DNA of 64,000 nt from Hutsoniella sourekii ATCC 700629 (GCF_000518205.1 NZ_JADD01000011.1:1-64000), one strand, 5' to 3'; numbered from the stretch's first letter, positions 1 to 8,391 are shown. The notes: generated from the letters alone by a model not told the origin. Made by a program: numbers and translations.

Positions 1-217
1 GGTGCTTAGGACGACGACCTTTTGAAGCCTTCTTTTTATTCGCATGTTTTTGCGCTGATCTAGCTTGATAGGCTTCTGAGTGACAACGATTCAGCTCTCG
101 ATAAATCGTTGAGCGATGGCAGCCAATAATATCAGCTATTCGGCTAACTTTATAGCCTTCTTTATGCAGGACTTCTATTTTTAATCGTTCTTCTATGGTA
201 AGATGTTTGTAGCTCAT
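1..217 (-). CDS. IS30-family transposase, N-terminal fragment (runs off left edge)
   Basis: The minus-strand reading starts at ATG 217-215, preceded by a GGAGG ribosome site, and stays open to the window edge (72 codons visible). It begins MSYKHLTIEERLKIEVLHKE and continues through a helix-turn-helix (GYKVSRIADIIGCHRSTIYREL) typical of the DNA-binding N-terminus of IS30-family transposases. The catalytic DDE core would lie further left and is not visible. The protein would cut and join IS ends. Function is read from family resemblance. Its insertion is what separates hsdS from its 5' end. Confidence 0.8.
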   Translation of the reverse strand, partial: MSYKHLTIEERLKIEVLHKEGYKVSRIADIIGCHRSTIYRELNRCHSEAYQARSAQKHANKKKASKGRRPKH

Positions 218-268
218 AACAGGCCTCCGTGTTCATGTTGGTGTGGTAACTTACATTTTACACGAACC
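1..268 (-). mobile_element. IS30-family insertion sequence, partial (cut by window edge)
   Basis: Contains the 5' part of an IS30-type transposase gene reading leftward. Its outer end lies near 250-270, where sequence resembling an IS terminal repeat (ttcgtgtaaaatgtaag on the minus strand) meets hsdS coding sequence. The exact boundary and target duplication cannot be fixed because the other end lies outside the window. CATAACAGG at 215-223 and CCTGTTATG at 267-275 form an inverted repeat that could fold over the transposase start and shield it from outside transcripts (inference). Confidence 0.7.
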
Positions 269-272
269 TGTT

Positions 273-1196
273 ATGGGTTTTTATTATTTGTCGCAATTAA
301 TTTTACAATCTATCATGTATAAAATGAATTGTGATCAAATTTTAGATTTAGTATCAAGCAATGTATCGGGAACTACACATCAAAGAATTAGTAGAAAAAA
401 TTTAGAAAAATTAGAATTAACTGTCCCTTTGTTAAAGGAACAAAAAGCTATTGCCGACACACTATCAACATTTGACGAACACATCGAAAATCTTGAAAAA
501 CTAATCGAAAAGAAAAAGATGATTCGTGATGGGGCAGTAGAAGACTTGATGAGTGGTAAGACAAGATTGGACGGTTTTGATGGGGATTGGATAGAGTTAA
601 GCTTTAAAGATTATTTTACTAAATTAAGAAATAATACTTTATCCCGTGATAAATTATCAAGTTCTGGTAAAGTCTCGAATATTCACTACGGAGATGTACT
701 AATAAAATATGGGCCTGTCTTAGATAGCGTAGAGGATGTACCTAAAGTAAAGGGAAATATTAAAATAGATTCATTATCTGTACTAAAAATTAATGATGTA
801 ATAATAGCTGACACTGCCGAGGATAATACTGTAGGGAAAGCAGTTCAAATTGGAGATATTCATAAACAAATTGTTTCAGGGCTACATACAATACCGTGCA
901 GACCTAATTATCCAACTGCTCCAAGATTTTTAGGATACTATATCAATTCTGATGTTTTTCATGATCAATTATTGCCATATATTACTGGCATAAAGGTATC
1001 TTCAATTTCGAGAAAATCTATTGATAAAACTAAGCTGTATATCCCTAGTGATATTAAAGAGCAACGAGCCATCGCTTCTGTTTTATCATCAATGGACGAT
1101 GAAATAGACAATCTACAAAATGAAAAAGAAAAGCTTGAAAAAATTAAGCAGGGAGCAATGGATGATTTGTTGACGGGCAGAGTAAGACTAGTTTAG
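273..1196 (+). pseudogene. hsdS: Type I restriction specificity subunit HsdS, 5'-truncated by IS30
   Basis: About 307 codons remain of a protein normally near 400 residues. Visible order: end of the first target-recognition domain, the first conserved helical spacer (QRISRKNLEKLEL ... EQKAIADTLSTFDEHI), an entire second target-recognition domain, and the C-terminal helical repeat (EQRAIASVLSSMDDEIDNL ... GAMDDLLTGRVRLV). The N-terminal half of recognition domain 1 is missing where the IS begins. An in-frame ATG exists at 273 and an earlier in-frame start lies inside the IS, but neither has a convincing ribosome site. It is probably non-functional. Some truncated S subunits work as dimers, so residual activity cannot be excluded. 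The stop codon lies just before the hsdR ribosome site. Confidence 0.8.
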
Positions 1197-1206
1197 GAGG
1201 TGGATT

Positions 1207-4200
1207 ATGAGCGTTGATCGAGAAAAACAATTACAAGATAGAGTTCTAAAGATCTTGAGAGATGATTTAGATTACAGATATATCGGTAATCTTGAGGATT
1301 TAGAAAATAAGTCGATAAGAGAAAATGACTTAATAGCCACCCTCAAGAATAGAGGTTATTCTGATGACCTCATTAAGCAGGCACTAAATGAAGTTAGAAA
1401 TATCGCTTATAATCAAGTGTCAGGTCTTTATAGAAATAATCAGGCCTTTTATTCCCTACTTAGATATGGTGTTCAAGGTTTGAAAGATGAAAATAAAGAA
1501 CGTATCACTGTTCATTTAATTGATTGGGAAAACATTGAAAATAATGATTTCGCTGTCGCTCAGGAGGTTAGCTTACTTTGTTATGACAATAAGCGAAGAA
1601 AGCGCCCTGATGTAGTCATCTATGTGAATGGAATTGCTTTAGCTGTTTTTGAACTAAAACGATCCTCTGTAAGTATTGGTGAGGGGATACGTCAAACCCT
1701 AACCAATCAAAAGGAAGAGAATATTGAACGATTCTTTAATACTGTTCAATTTACTTTTGCTGGAAATGAATCAGAAGGTCTTAAATATGGCACAATCTGC
1801 ACCTCGGAAAAGTATTACCTTCAATGGAGAGAAGATGAGAATGCTAGCGATAAACTATCTAATGAAGTGAAGCAATTACAAGGTGAGAGAACAAATCGGT
1901 TGAAGAATGGTATCATCTCAATTTGTCAAAAAGAAAGATTTTTATCTCTAATCCATGACTTTGTTATTTTTGATGCGGGCGTCAAAAAGCTAACTCGCCA
2001 CAATCAATATTTTGCGACGATTGCAGCTAGAAGTTTTATTCGCCGAGATGAAGGTGGTATTATTTGGAATACCCAAGGATCTGGTAAATCTCTTATTATG
2101 GTTTGGCTAACTAAATGGATTATTGAGAACGTAGAGAACAGCCGTGTAGTAATCATTACAGACAGAGATGAGTTAGACGATCAAATTGAGGGACTTTTTT
2201 CTGATGTGGACATTAAGATTGCCAGAGCAAAGTCAGGCCAACACTTAAGAAATCTATTGAATACTTACGAGGAATCTATCATTTGTTCTCTAATTCATAA
2301 GTATGGGCATAACGCTGGGAAACAAGCTGATGTCGATCTATATGTCAAAGAACTTGAGAAAAGCTTAGGTAGTGATTTTGAGGCTAAGGGTAACATTGTA
2401 GCCTTTATTGATGAATGTCACCGAACAAATTCTGGAAAGCTCCATAAAGCAGTGCGAACTATTATGCCCGAAGCCACTATTATTGGTTTCACAGGGACTC
2501 CATTATTGAAGAAGGACAAACAAACAAGTCGAGAAGTTTTTGGGGAATACATCCATACTTATAAATTTGATGAAGGGGTAGAGGATGGTGTCGTTCTCGA
2601 TTTAAGATATGAAGCGCGTGATGTAGATCAAGCTTTAACTAATCAAGACAAAGTAGATTTATGGTTTGAATCAAAGACTAAGGGCTTAACAGATTACGCC
2701 AAGAACAAATTAAAATCTTCTTGGGCTTCATTAAATAAGCTTTACTCATCTAGACAAAGATTAGAAAAGATTGTTGCAGATATTATCTTTGATATGGAAA
2801 CAAAGCCAAGACTTTCGTGTGACCGTGGAACGGCTATGCTAGTAGCTGGTGATATTCTTCAAGCTTGCAAGTACTGGGAGATTTTTCAAAGTTCTGGTTT
2901 CAAAAGATGTGCCGTGGTAACTTCATTTGAACCCAATGCGGCTAGTGTAAGAACAGCAACTTCAGATTTGAATGAAGAAAGCGAAAACGAGTATAAAAAA
3001 TCAATTTACGAGCGAATGCTTGATGGTAAGAGTACCGCGGAATATGAAAGCGAAGTAAAGAAAAAATTCAAAGAAGAACCTGCAAACATGAAGCTACTCA
3101 TTGTGGTTGATAAACTTTTAACAGGCTTTGATGCCCCAAGCGCCACTTATCTTTATATAGACAAATCAATGCAAGATCACGATTTATTCCAAGCAATCTG
3201 TCGAGTTAATCGTCCTGATGGAGATGATAAAGATTATGGATATATTGTTGACTATAAAGATCTGTTTAAAAATGTCCAATTAGCGATAACTAATTATACA
3301 GGTGGGGCATTTGAAGGGTACGATGATGAAGATGTGGAAGGTTTGATAAAAGGTCGGTATGAGGAAGCTAAAGCAGAAATGGTAGGAGCACGAGCGTCTT
3401 TAGATGACTTGTTTGGTAACATAGATGATAAATCGGTTGATTCTCAAGTTGTTGACTATTTTTGTGGGGACACCGAAGATGATGAGACCTATGTTGGACG
3501 TAGAGAAAGCTTTTATTCTTTATGCGCTTCATTTACTCGGTCATTCGCAAGTTGTTGTGAAAAATTAGTCAGTGATTATGGTTATAGTGAAAATGAAGTT
3601 AATCAAATACGACGAGAAATTTCAAATTATAATAAGACAAAAGAAATGGTGAAATTAGCAAGTTGTGATTACATTGATTTGAAGCCTTATGAGTCTGATA
3701 TGAGATATATCTTAGATACCTATATTAGGGCAGAGGATTCTACTGTTATTAGTGCGTTGGAAAACATGTCACTTGTAGAATTATTATTAAATAGTCAAAC
3801 TACAACTCCAATTGAACAAATCATAGATGGTCTCTCTGGGGATGATGCCGCTAAAGCAGAAATAATTGATAACAATGTGACTCATGAAATTGTAAAGCGA
3901 CGATCATCTAACGAGGTTTATTACGGAAAACTATCAGAAATGCTTGAAAATGTCATTACCTTACGAAAAATTGGTGTCATGAGCTATGAGGAATATTTAA
4001 AAGAAGTAGTTGAACTTGCTAAATCGGTTGTTCGACCTGAAGATAGTGGGAATTATCCCGATGATATTAAAGACAGTGAAGCCAAGCGAGCACTTTATGA
4101 TTTTTTTGGAGATGAAGATTCGTCACTAACGTATTCGCTTGATACCTCCATTCGAAGTGCAATGCAACCAGATTGGTTAAACAATCGGCAGAAACAAAGA

Positions 4201-4323
4201 AGAATTCAATCTGTCATATATGAAGATTTATGTAAATATGGATACGACAAAGATAAATCAGATGATTTAACGGAGGAAATTTTCGAACTTGTAAAAAGGC
4301 AGGGAGAATATCGTGAAATATAA
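1207..4323 (+). CDS. hsdR: Type I restriction endonuclease subunit R
   Basis: A 1038-residue motor/nuclease subunit that translocates and cleaves DNA in complex with HsdM and HsdS. Seen in order: an N-terminal PD-ExK-like nuclease region (RPDVVIYVNG ... AVFELKR, about residues 134-155), Walker A (NTQGSGKS, near 289), the DEAD-type box DECHR (near 402), motif III-like GFTGTP (near 428) and the second helicase domain (VVDKLLTGFDAP). A strong AGGAGGTGG ribosome site precedes ATG 1207. Length is normal and no frame break is seen. hsdM is not in the window and presumably lies beyond the IS. With HsdS damaged, the system may be inactive or may rely on another S subunit. Confidence 0.95.
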   Translation: MSVDREKQLQDRVLKILRDDLDYRYIGNLEDLENKSIRENDLIATLKNRGYSDDLIKQALNEVRNIAYNQVSGLYRNNQAFYSLLRYGVQGLKDENKERITVHLIDWENIENNDFAVAQEVSLLCYDNKRRKRPDVVIYVNGIALAVFELKRSSVSIGEGIRQTLTNQKEENIERFFNTVQFTFAGNESEGLKYGTICTSEKYYLQWREDENASDKLSNEVKQLQGERTNRLKNGIISICQKERFLSLIHDFVIFDAGVKKLTRHNQYFATIAARSFIRRDEGGIIWNTQGSGKSLIMVWLTKWIIENVENSRVVIITDRDELDDQIEGLFSDVDIKIARAKSGQHLRNLLNTYEESIICSLIHKYGHNAGKQADVDLYVKELEKSLGSDFEAKGNIVAFIDECHRTNSGKLHKAVRTIMPEATIIGFTGTPLLKKDKQTSREVFGEYIHTYKFDEGVEDGVVLDLRYEARDVDQALTNQDKVDLWFESKTKGLTDYAKNKLKSSWASLNKLYSSRQRLEKIVADIIFDMETKPRLSCDRGTAMLVAGDILQACKYWEIFQSSGFKRCAVVTSFEPNAASVRTATSDLNEESENEYKKSIYERMLDGKSTAEYESEVKKKFKEEPANMKLLIVVDKLLTGFDAPSATYLYIDKSMQDHDLFQAICRVNRPDGDDKDYGYIVDYKDLFKNVQLAITNYTGGAFEGYDDEDVEGLIKGRYEEAKAEMVGARASLDDLFGNIDDKSVDSQVVDYFCGDTEDDETYVGRRESFYSLCASFTRSFASCCEKLVSDYGYSENEVNQIRREISNYNKTKEMVKLASCDYIDLKPYESDMRYILDTYIRAEDSTVISALENMSLVELLLNSQTTTPIEQIIDGLSGDDAAKAEIIDNNVTHEIVKRRSSNEVYYGKLSEMLENVITLRKIGVMSYEEYLKEVVELAKSVVRPEDSGNYPDDIKDSEAKRALYDFFGDEDSSLTYSLDTSIRSAMQPDWLNNRQKQRRIQSVIYEDLCKYGYDKDKSDDLTEEIFELVKRQGEYREI

Positions 4324-5053
4324 TCAAACAATCGGTGGTATAGATATAGAAATTATTAAAAAGACTAATTTGAAAAACCTTTATATTAGAGTCTTGCCAC
4401 CAGATGGACAGATTATAGTTAGCGCTCCAACAAACTGTCCAGGTGAGGAAATAAGAAACATCGTACTGAAGCGAATTCCTGATCTTAATAAAGCCATTGC
4501 AAAATTTAAAAATCAGCCAAGACAGAGTAAAAGAGAATACGTCTCTGGTGAATCCCATTATTTGTGGGGTAAGCCGTATCGGCTAGAAGTAATCTATGAT
4601 GGTAAAAAGTCGGAGATTCAAAAGACTCCTAATAAAATTATTCTGAGAGTTCCGCACGATGCTGACTTAGCTAAAAGAGAATACATTTTAACAGAATGGT
4701 ATCGACAAGAGTTGAAAAGGGTTCTAGTAAGTGTTACAAAAAAATGCGAAAAAAACACGGGTCTTAAAGCTAATGAATATCGAGTCAAGAACATGAAGAC
4801 AAAATGGGGGACATGTAACATTGATAAAAAAAGAATTTGGCTCAATTTGCAGCTTGTAAAAAAACCTATGGAATGTTTGGAATATGTTTTGACGCATGAG
4901 CTAGTTCATTTGCTGGAGAAAAACCATACCCATAGGTTTCATGCTCTAGTAGAGAAATATTATCCTACATGGAAAGAGGCAAAGAAACTTTTAGAAGAGA
5001 TGCCTCTAGACCATATGGAAAAGGATGAACTTAATGAAGAAGACGCGAAGTGA
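4313..5053 (+). CDS. YgjP-like (DUF45) zinc metallopeptidase
   Basis: A 246-residue protein starting at GTG 4313 with an AGGGAGA site, overlapping the end of hsdR by 11 bases, which suggests coupled translation. The C-terminal half carries NMKTKWGTCN followed by HELVH (residue 195 onward) and then a later H (NHTHRFHALVEKYYP), the signature of the YgjP/DUF45 family of WLM/SprT-related metallopeptidases. Such genes often sit beside type I restriction genes. The substrate is unknown. Base composition matches hsdR, so it belongs to the same imported block. Exact function is not inferable; a regulatory or maturation protease for the restriction system is speculation. Confidence 0.85.
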   Translation: MKYNQTIGGIDIEIIKKTNLKNLYIRVLPPDGQIIVSAPTNCPGEEIRNIVLKRIPDLNKAIAKFKNQPRQSKREYVSGESHYLWGKPYRLEVIYDGKKSEIQKTPNKIILRVPHDADLAKREYILTEWYRQELKRVLVSVTKKCEKNTGLKANEYRVKNMKTKWGTCNIDKKRIWLNLQLVKKPMECLEYVLTHELVHLLEKNHTHRFHALVEKYYPTWKEAKKLLEEMPLDHMEKDELNEEDAK

Positions 5054-6599
5054 TGTTTATGACATCAACAGGAAGACAGGAGCCTTGATAATCGGGAAAA
5101 ATAGATTAGATGATTATGCAACAAAGATCCTTAATAAATACTGTCCAGCAGCTTTAAGCGCCCCTATGGCATTACCCGTCAATAAAATTATTGAACGCAT
5201 GGGACTTAATTTAGAGCATCATAATTTATCCGAGAATCATGATGTTCTAGGGTGCTGCACTTTATTGGAAGGCAATGTTCCTATTTATCAAAGTAAAACA
5301 AAAAGATACGAAGAAAAGTATTTTGATCAAGGAACTATAATTATTGAATCATCTTTATCTAAACCTGAAAATATCGGAAGATATAGAAACACATTAATTC
5401 ATGAATTGATTCATTGGGAAAAGGACAAGAAGTATTTTGAAATTCTGAGATTACGTCATCCAGAGTTAATGGAAGATCTGTATCCATTAATGCAAAGACA
5501 ATCCAAATTTCATTTTGAACCTGCGCAAAATAAACAAACTGATGATAATCAAATTATGTGGTTAGAATGGCAAGCACATCGAATTGCCCCACGAATTTTA
5601 ATGCCAAAGAATACCTTTAAAAGTAAGGCAGAAGAAATACTAAAAAAAGAAAAATCGTGCGATGATTTGATTCAGAAGTTGAGTGATTTTTTTGTTGTAT
5701 CACGTAGTTCAACAAAGTATCGGCTTTTGGAAGTTGGACTAGAATCTAAAATGGGTCATTTTGATGATTATGAAGATGTATTTGCACCAATTAATAATAG
5801 GACAGATTATGTAAAAATTTCTTTGAGTGAGGCATACTCTCTTCTAGAATCCAATGAATCTCTATCAGATTGGATTAATACTGGAAGATATATGTTTGTA
5901 GATGGCTATTTTGTGATAGCAAATACTCAATATGTTCAATTTAAAAATGGTAGATTTACAATAACGAAAAAAGCTCTGAAAAATATAAAGCAATGTGCCT
6001 TAAATATTTCAGAAATTAATACAACTGAGTACAAAAACTTATCTAATGATTTTTATGGTATTTCTTTCCTATATCGTTGTCATGGTGTCTCAAATCAAAT
6101 TTTGATTTATCACCCTGAATTTCAAGTAGACCTTAAAGATGAAGATAAAGCTTATGGATCAGCAGCTGACATGCTCAATTCCTTATACAATCAAAAAGAT
6201 GAAATAGAATTGGTAAGAATGATAGACGACCCAGAAATAACGATATGTGATTGTTTGTTGTATCTTTTTGAAAAAAGATCGTGGGACAATAAAGATATTT
6301 TTAATGATGAAACGGAGCTTGATACTAATTACTTTTATAAAATAAGAAAAAACAATATGAATAATATATCAGAAAAAAATTTAATTGCTATTTGTGTTGG
6401 ATTAAAGCTAACACTTCATATTACTGAAAAGCTTCTTGAAAAAAGTGGTGTAGTTGTTAAAAATATAAGGTACCAATCCCCGTTTAATACCTATTTCAAT
6501 ATAATGGAAAGGTTTCCTGGATTACCGCTTAGCGATTTTAATAGTCTTTTAGAAGAGTTGGAAGTGGAACCGCTCGGTACAAAAAGAATTAATGAATAA
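5034..6599 (+). CDS. Large ImmA/IrrE-family metallopeptidase with C-terminal HTH-like segment
   Basis: About 521 residues. ATG 5034 is preferred because AAAAGGA lies about 10 bases upstream; an in-frame ATG at 5025 abuts that site. The gene overlaps the previous one by about 20 bases. The zinc motif HELIHWEKD (residues 123-131) and the downstream WLEWQAHRIAPRILMP segment are typical of ImmA/IrrE domains, which in mobile elements and phages cleave repressors or act in stress signalling. The C-terminus (YKIRKNNMNNISEKNLIAI, then VGLKLTLHITEKLLEKSG) resembles the XRE-like module seen in large members of this family. The middle is unassigned. It is AT-rich like hsdR. The target is unknown. Confidence 0.8.
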   Translation: MKKTRSDVYDINRKTGALIIGKNRLDDYATKILNKYCPAALSAPMALPVNKIIERMGLNLEHHNLSENHDVLGCCTLLEGNVPIYQSKTKRYEEKYFDQGTIIIESSLSKPENIGRYRNTLIHELIHWEKDKKYFEILRLRHPELMEDLYPLMQRQSKFHFEPAQNKQTDDNQIMWLEWQAHRIAPRILMPKNTFKSKAEEILKKEKSCDDLIQKLSDFFVVSRSSTKYRLLEVGLESKMGHFDDYEDVFAPINNRTDYVKISLSEAYSLLESNESLSDWINTGRYMFVDGYFVIANTQYVQFKNGRFTITKKALKNIKQCALNISEINTTEYKNLSNDFYGISFLYRCHGVSNQILIYHPEFQVDLKDEDKAYGSAADMLNSLYNQKDEIELVRMIDDPEITICDCLLYLFEKRSWDNKDIFNDETELDTNYFYKIRKNNMNNISEKNLIAICVGLKLTLHITEKLLEKSGVVVKNIRYQSPFNTYFNIMERFPGLPLSDFNSLLEELEVEPLGTKRINE

Positions 6600-6634
6600 A
6601 TGTAATATAACTGTAACATTTCATTGAGATGTTG

Positions 6635-6663
6635 AGAGTCCCAGATAGGGGCTCTTTTTTGTA
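6635..6663 (+). terminator. Rho-independent terminator after the hsdR-ImmA block
   Basis: AGAGTCCC pairs with GGGGCTCT across a short loop, followed by a T run. It lies 36 bases after the metallopeptidase stop codon and closes the island transcript. Confidence 0.85.
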
Positions 6664-6780
6664 TTTATTTTTTATTAAGACTTGCTAAATAAGGAACTTT
6701 TAACATCTTACTGAGTTGTACATGCTTTTTTTATATATCGCATAATGTATTTAGAAAAATGAAAAGCGAGGTGAAAAAAG

Positions 6781-6921
6781 TTGACCAGATGTAATAGTAA
6801 GCAGACATCTCGAAAGATTGCACGCAAAGCGTCAAAAATTTTACGAGACAAGCGCTACAGCAAGATTTCCAAGTCAATCGCAGGTTCCGCATTAGCCCAG
6901 ACTAAACGTAAACGCAAATAA
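6781..6921 (+). CDS. Small highly basic conserved-looking protein (46 aa)
   Basis: The start is TTG 6781, with AGGTG about 7 bases upstream; the stop is TAA 6921. The product is rich in Lys, Arg and Ser: it begins MTRCNSKQTSRKIARKASKI, continues through LRDKRYSKISKSIAGSALAQ and ends in a basic tail. From memory, similar short proteins (KASKVLRD..SK..KS.AGSALSQ) recur in mobile or phage-derived regions of Firmicutes with unknown function. The charge suggests binding to nucleic acid, but that is inference. It is directly followed by the structured-RNA candidate at 6981-7131. Confidence 0.6.
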   Translation: MTRCNSKQTSRKIARKASKILRDKRYSKISKSIAGSALAQTKRKRK

Positions 6922-6980
6922 TTTAATGGCTTTAGAAGGTGAGCCGTAATCATCTTCAAATTAAAATTCAATATAGCCCT

Positions 6981-7131
6981 AGTGATCATAAGGCGTGAGG
7001 ATACATATTCGATACCATCAGTCGTAAGACTGGTGTGCATTGAGTAGAAGGTAGCCTTTCCTTATGATGCACTTAAATGGGTGAACTGTAGGTCTGGATA
7101 CTTCTATCTTCGGAAGGGTCCAGACCTTTTT
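6981..7131 (+). ncRNA. Candidate structured RNA ending in an intrinsic terminator
   Basis: The strand AGTGATCATAAGG (6981-6993) pairs almost perfectly with CCTTATGATGCACT (7060-7073), leaving one bulged base. It encloses a hairpin CAGTC-GTAA-GACTG capped by a GNRA-type tetraloop. A terminator (GGTCTGGA 7091-7098 with TCCAGACC 7119-7126, then TTTTT) follows 18 bases later. A closing stem, an internal hairpin and a terminator look like a riboswitch or small RNA, but I could not match it to a known family. No long ORF covers it. Confidence 0.5.
7091..7131 (+). terminator. Intrinsic terminator of the structured-RNA candidate
   Basis: An eight-base GGTCTGGA / TCCAGACC stem with an inner CTTC/GAAG extension, followed by five T. 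Confidence 0.8.
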
Positions 7132-7177
7132 GCTGTTCTCACGCCTTGGTATCACAGGCATCAAAGGAGTTATAACA

Positions 7178-7369
7178 GTGAGAATTATTATTAAATCAGA
7201 ACCAAATAGCCGAAGCAGTTATACAGATCAAGAAGTTTACGATGTAACAGTCGAAGAAGTCGCCATCCACACACGCGAGGGTGATCCCTCCAATTTTCTT
7301 TTGTTACTTACTTATTGCACACTTGAAATTAATCCCTTATCAACCGCTTCACTCTTGCTATGTCGCTAG
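7178..7369 (+). CDS. Short hypothetical ORF, probably degenerate 3' end
   Basis: GTG 7178 has a good AAAGGAG site 8 bases upstream and gives a 63-residue product beginning MRIIIKSEPNSRSSYTDQEV. The first 39 residues look like a hydrophilic protein. The rest (FLLLLTYCTLEINPLS...) reads as AT-rich junk, suggesting that the original frame was lost around 7290. I do not recognise the family. It lies in a zone of mobile-element remnants. Confidence 0.35.
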   Translation: MRIIIKSEPNSRSSYTDQEVYDVTVEEVAIHTREGDPSNFLLLLTYCTLEINPLSTASLLLCR

Positions 7370-7448
7370 GCTTTCTGGTATTGATAATTACCTTTCCACT
7401 TCTTAATGAAATAGGCCGGGTTAAAATTTTTAGTGTTTTCTTATTTGA

Positions 7449-7495
7449 TTGATTCATGTCATTATATGCGTATAATATAAGTATTGAAAGGAGAG
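7449..7495 (+). promoter_or_regulatory. Promoter and ribosome site of the hicAB module
   Basis: TTGATT (7449-7454), 16-base spacer, TATAAT (7471-7476), then AAAGGAGAG at 7487-7495 upstream of the hicA start codon at 7509. Confidence 0.6.
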
Positions 7496-7508
7496 AGCTA
7501 ATATACCT

Positions 7509-7675
7509 ATGACCCCAAAGCAAATGGTTAAACTGTTGAAGAAAAACGGTTTTAATAAGGTTGGTCAAAATGGTAGTCCGCTAAAATTTATAACCCCGAA
7601 ACCAACATAACTACTAAATCTCCTTTGCATAACAAAGATTTAAGAAAGGGGCTTGAAGCTAAGACTTTAAAGTGA
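7509..7675 (+). pseudogene. hicA: HicA-type mRNA interferase toxin, frameshifted
   Basis: ATG 7509 opens with MTPKQMVKLLKKNGFNKVGQ, a typical HicA start, but the frame stops at 7610. The rest of the protein continues in the next frame from about 7592 (NPETNITTKSPLHNKDLRKG) and ends at TGA 7675, so one indel near 7588-7592 breaks the gene. In addition the GSH motif, whose histidine is catalytic in this dsRBD-like RNase family, reads GSP here. The toxin is therefore doubly inactivated. The intact antitoxin gene lies 67 bases downstream. Confidence 0.85.
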
Positions 7676-7742
7676 GTTGGTCTGAAATAAACTTCTTACT
7701 TACTATTCTATCTCTCCGTAGCAAATGAAAGGAATGATTTCA

Positions 7743-8120
7743 ATGATAGTTTATCCGGCAATAATTGATCAAGATGGGAACTACTTCTCTGTATTTTTTC
7801 CAGATGTAGATGGCGCACTCACTCAAGGAGAAACGCTTGAAGAAGCGTATGAGATGGCTGGTGAAGCCTTAGGAACTATTCTTGAGGATTACACTAATTA
7901 TCCAGAAGCAACAGCCTACGATGTATTAATCAAAGAATATCCCAATAGTATTGTTACTTTAGTTGGTTTTGATCACATCGCTTTCAAAAAGAAATACCAA
8001 TCAAAAACTGTTCGTAAAAACGTGACAATTCCAGAATGGTTAAATGATTTAGCAACATCTAATAATATTAACTTTTCTCAAACCTTAACAGAAGCACTTG
8101 AAGCAAAACTTGGCGTCTAG
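7743..8120 (+). CDS. hicB: HicB-family antitoxin
   Basis: A 125-residue protein from ATG 7743, which has AAAGGA 9 bases upstream; an in-frame ATG at 7725 has no such site. The N-terminal partial RNase H-like fold shows YPAIIDQDGNYFSVFFPDVD and GETLEEAYEMAGEALG, the HicB hallmark. The C-terminus (NVTIPEWLNDLATSNNINFSQTLTEAL) looks like the ribbon-helix-helix DNA-binding module that autoregulates hicAB. It should bind and neutralise HicA and repress the promoter at 7449-7476. With hicA broken next to it, it is either an orphan regulator, an anti-toxin against related toxins, or a gene in decay. Confidence 0.9.
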   Translation: MIVYPAIIDQDGNYFSVFFPDVDGALTQGETLEEAYEMAGEALGTILEDYTNYPEATAYDVLIKEYPNSIVTLVGFDHIAFKKKYQSKTVRKNVTIPEWLNDLATSNNINFSQTLTEALEAKLGV

Positions 8121-8135
8121 TTTGGGAAGAATTAA

Positions 8136-8213
8136 ATGACTAGATTTTTATTAATTATGGTAAATGCTGTTGCAGCTATGGGGATTATATTAACTCTAAA
8201 TAGTTTTATTTAG
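8136..8213 (+). CDS. Tiny hydrophobic peptide (25 aa), possible
   Basis: ATG 8136 follows GGGAAGA by about 6 bases and begins 15 bases after hicB. The product MTRFLLIMVNAVAAMGIILT plus a short tail is one predicted transmembrane helix. It is too short for homology. It could be a type I toxin-like or regulatory membrane peptide, or chance. I do not recognise it. Confidence 0.3.
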   Translation: MTRFLLIMVNAVAAMGIILTLNSFI

Positions 8214-8325
8214 TACCGTAAATCTGATCGCTAGCAAGCTCATAACAATTTTTTGTACCGACACAATCCACTTAGTTAAATAAACTGAGCCTTGATTTAA
8301 ACTAAATCTGAAAGGGAGAATTTAT

Positions 8326-8391
8326 ATGTGGGTTATAACATCATCTTATTATAATAATATTGTTTTTTCGCACATGCTCTTAAGCTATTAG
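8326..8391 (+). CDS. Possible leader peptide (21 aa) with downstream hairpin
   Basis: AAAGGGAGAA precedes ATG 8326. The peptide is MWVITSSYYNNIVFSHMLLS plus one residue. Its 3' end overlaps a hairpin in which CATGCTCT (8373-8380) pairs with AGAGCATG (8405-8412), with a CTTAAG/CTTAAG inner stem. The rest of the 8214-8511 gap holds only AT-rich sequence. A leader-peptide attenuator for the acetyltransferase gene is conceivable but unproven. Confidence 0.25.
   Translation: MWVITSSYYNNIVFSHMLLSY

Noticed and set aside
6855-7040. Leftward 61-codon ORF over the small basic protein and structured RNA
   Set aside because: No ribosome site; it is the shadow of the 46-aa gene and of the RNA stem.
7329-7568. 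Leftward 79-codon ORF antisense to hicA
   Set aside because: It overlaps the hicA promoter and start. Only its C-terminal part (RSGKVIINTRKPSDIARVKR) looks protein-like, so at most it is the tail of a lost gene; not supported as a CDS.
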